Of a stretch of DNA of 64,000 nucleotides, positions 62,110-64,000 are shown in pieces. The translations under genes and the position numbers were made by a program. The stretch spans positions 81,248,216 to 81,312,215 of the forward strand of contig NC_080570.1 of NCBI RefSeq assembly GCF_030247185.1, given 5' to 3'. Below the pieces are notes generated by a model. It was not told the DNA's origin, did not search any database, and saw only the letters and a program-made list of their open reading frames with translations. How positions within the stretch are numbered: the first letter of the stretch is position 1; the number at the start of each line of letters is the position of its first letter. The DNA comes from Malaya genurostris. Its lineage: Eukaryota; Arthropoda; Insecta; Diptera; Culicidae.

Positions 62110-63868
62110 AAGTATCAAATGTAGCTTATTGAACTTTCAAAATGTTTTACAATTGCTTTAGAAATGTTATTTATGTTAGATATGTTTAGAAATATATATT
62201 AAAATTGGTTGTGCAACTTATCACTGTTAAGTTTCACAATACTACCGAAAAAATCATTGTAGAACAACTTTAAGTACATCTAAAACAATTGTGCAGTAGA
62301 TCACCAACTTGTTAATGTTTCACTAGCAGTTATAGAAGTTCTGCAAATATTTCCACATCATCATGTGAAATGGGAGTAACTGTAACAATTGTGCAACTTA
62401 TCAAAAACTTTACAAACGGCTGTCATAATTGTACCGGGCACAATATACGTCGAAATTGCTATAAATCTCTTGTGGAAGAAAAATTAGGGAAATGATTGAT
62501 GCTTTCCGCAAGGCAAAAAATGCTAAGCCGAATTGATAACCCTGCTGTGAAAAATATATTTCTGCAGAGTCCGTATTGTTTTGGCTGCCTCATGAATTTT
62601 TAGATCAGTGTGCGCAGTTTTCTTCAGTTTTAGAAAAACATTGATATAAAATTCAAAACTTGCAAAAAAGTTGCATGATGTTTGAATTGAACGCAAAACT
62701 TGCAGACATGAGATTATTATCATAAAAGTTACAGGAATACAGTGTTATGAACGCAATGAAAACAAAAATAATCAGATAATTTGTATTCGGTTTTCATCTC
62801 GCGAAAAAAAAATAAGCAGACCTGACATCACTTTTCAAAGATATTGAACGAAAAGGTAATTTCCGCCTGTGCAACTTGTTTTTGCAACTCCAGCACACGG
62901 ACTTGCCAAAATAATACCTACAGTGCGTATCACAAAAGTCGGGCCCTCTAAGATAAATGACTATACTGTATTGATGTTTAATTCAACTAGAAGATTAAAA
63001 CTGATAAAAAACAAAACGGAGAGAATTTCTTTCCGAAATATTAACATGTTAATGTTTCCTGTTATTTAGATAATATATGTCATTACATTGGGTGAACCAT
63101 TTTCTATTCAACTCACTGTTACAAGCGATGCCATATTGGAAAATATTCAAGAAAAAATCATTTCGAGATTTTTCAGGTTTAATTACACATTAGTTTGATC
63201 AAAATCGTCTGAGAATTTTAAAGAATGTTTAAATACACGTATTTTAAACACCATTCCGATGATTCTCATTAAAAACAATAGACTGTTATTTTTACAGAAA
63301 TTTGTGTACAATCATCAAAATACGTTAATTTAAAGACGCTTGAAAATTTCGAGCGTACGAATACATGTTTCACCATAAAAATGCAGTTCGTTGTCGATTT
63401 TTCATTTACAAAAACACAAAAGATTAATTCTACAATATGTTCATTATCATTTTTCAAGTGCAGAATATTTCACAAGATCCATGTTTGTGTTGAGAGCAGT
63501 TGTATTGAAAATCAAATATGAAACTTATTTATTGGAAATTATGTTTGTTATGTTTTTGTAAACGTCATTCCATTTCTTGTTTACATTACGTAGTAGATTG
63601 CACGAATTTCACAATTGTTTTTTCGCTGATTTTATTACTGCCTTTTTGATGGGATCGACGCATGAGTTTTTGTATCAGTTGCACAATAGTTGTGAATAAA
63701 TGTTCGTAATAACGGATAAACTTGAAAGTATGTTGCACAACGCAGAAAAATTGCGCTTTTTCCATAACACAACAGTTACTAGAATAGTGATATTAACTAA
63801 CTTGATAAATTGCACAATCAGTAGATATATACAGGACAGCAACTTAACATGCTACTTGGGTTATATCA
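62110..63868 (-). mobile_element. 1.7-kb member of a MITE-like family, long form
   Basis: Its two ends (about 62110-62310, and 63700-63868 with the terminus TTAACATGCTACTTGGG) match, in inverted orientation, the two halves of the 0.4-kb element at 18747-19155. The about 1.4 kb between is absent from the short form. A third partial end is at 42216-42350. No transposase recognised in the middle, though it is the natural place to look for one. Confidence 0.7.
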
Positions 63869-64000
63869 TTATATATTCTGAATTAGAAGTGACACAGTAT
63901 TTGTTACTTACTAAACGAACCGACGTCGATGAAAACTATATCATGTGTATCTCAAAATACCGAAGCCATAACCTTCCCAGCTGACTGTTGTGCTATTGGT

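Overview
The window is eukaryotic DNA: AT-rich, intron-dominated and saturated with short inverted-repeat transposons, non-LTR retrotransposon relics and long (TA)n tracts. The one cellular gene I can support runs along the whole window on the minus strand. It is the insect ecdysone-response transcription factor broad (Broad-Complex, br). The BTB-core protein, the repeat types and the inflated introns suggest a dipteran with a large genome, most probably a culicid mosquito. The species is an inference.

Gene layout, read right to left: a probable 5' UTR segment and the ATG exon (61103-60862), a 24.3-kb intron, BTB exon 2 (36529-36341), a 7-kb intron, then exons 3, 4 and 5 (29347-28909, 28846-28501, 28396-28245) separated by introns of 62 and 104 bp. 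A second 24-kb intron follows, then a 51-nt microexon 6 (4178-4128) and two alternative 3'-terminal exons, each with a pair of C2H2 zinc fingers and its own stop codon (2238-1808 and 720-269). All junctions are GT-AG and the phases agree (0, 0, 1, 2, 1, 1). The core plus the first zinc-finger exon is 597 aa; the core plus the second is 604 aa. Further alternative finger exons probably lie beyond position 1. The core supplies BTB dimerisation, and the alternatively spliced ends supply different DNA-binding specificities.

Everything else is intronic, intergenic or mobile DNA. Intron 1 holds an apparently young, 5'-truncated Jockey-like LINE (58264-60839). It has an intact reverse-transcriptase frame, a poly-A tail and a 13-15 bp target duplication, and it lies only about 10-22 bp inside the splice donor of the first coding exon. 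Intron 1 also holds a hAT-type and a TA-inserting element, both defined by comparison with an empty paralogous site (about 20990-22505), a Tc1-like transposase fragment, foldback elements, minisatellites and an unidentified coding relic next to exon 2. Intron 2 holds two interlocked palindromes and two tandem-repeat blocks. Intron 5 holds an older copy of the same LINE, two other decayed LINEs, several target-duplication-flanked MITEs, a 2.4-kb insertion inside a transposase relic, and a nearly perfect 9-bp satellite of about 1.05 kb.

I saw no tRNA or rRNA gene, no CRISPR array, no operon and no prokaryotic defence-like system. The most distinctive signals are structural: the LINE beside a conserved splice donor, the interlocked inverted repeats, the splice-donor-like satellite, the dispersed element family with internal tandem monomers, and the orphan coding relic.
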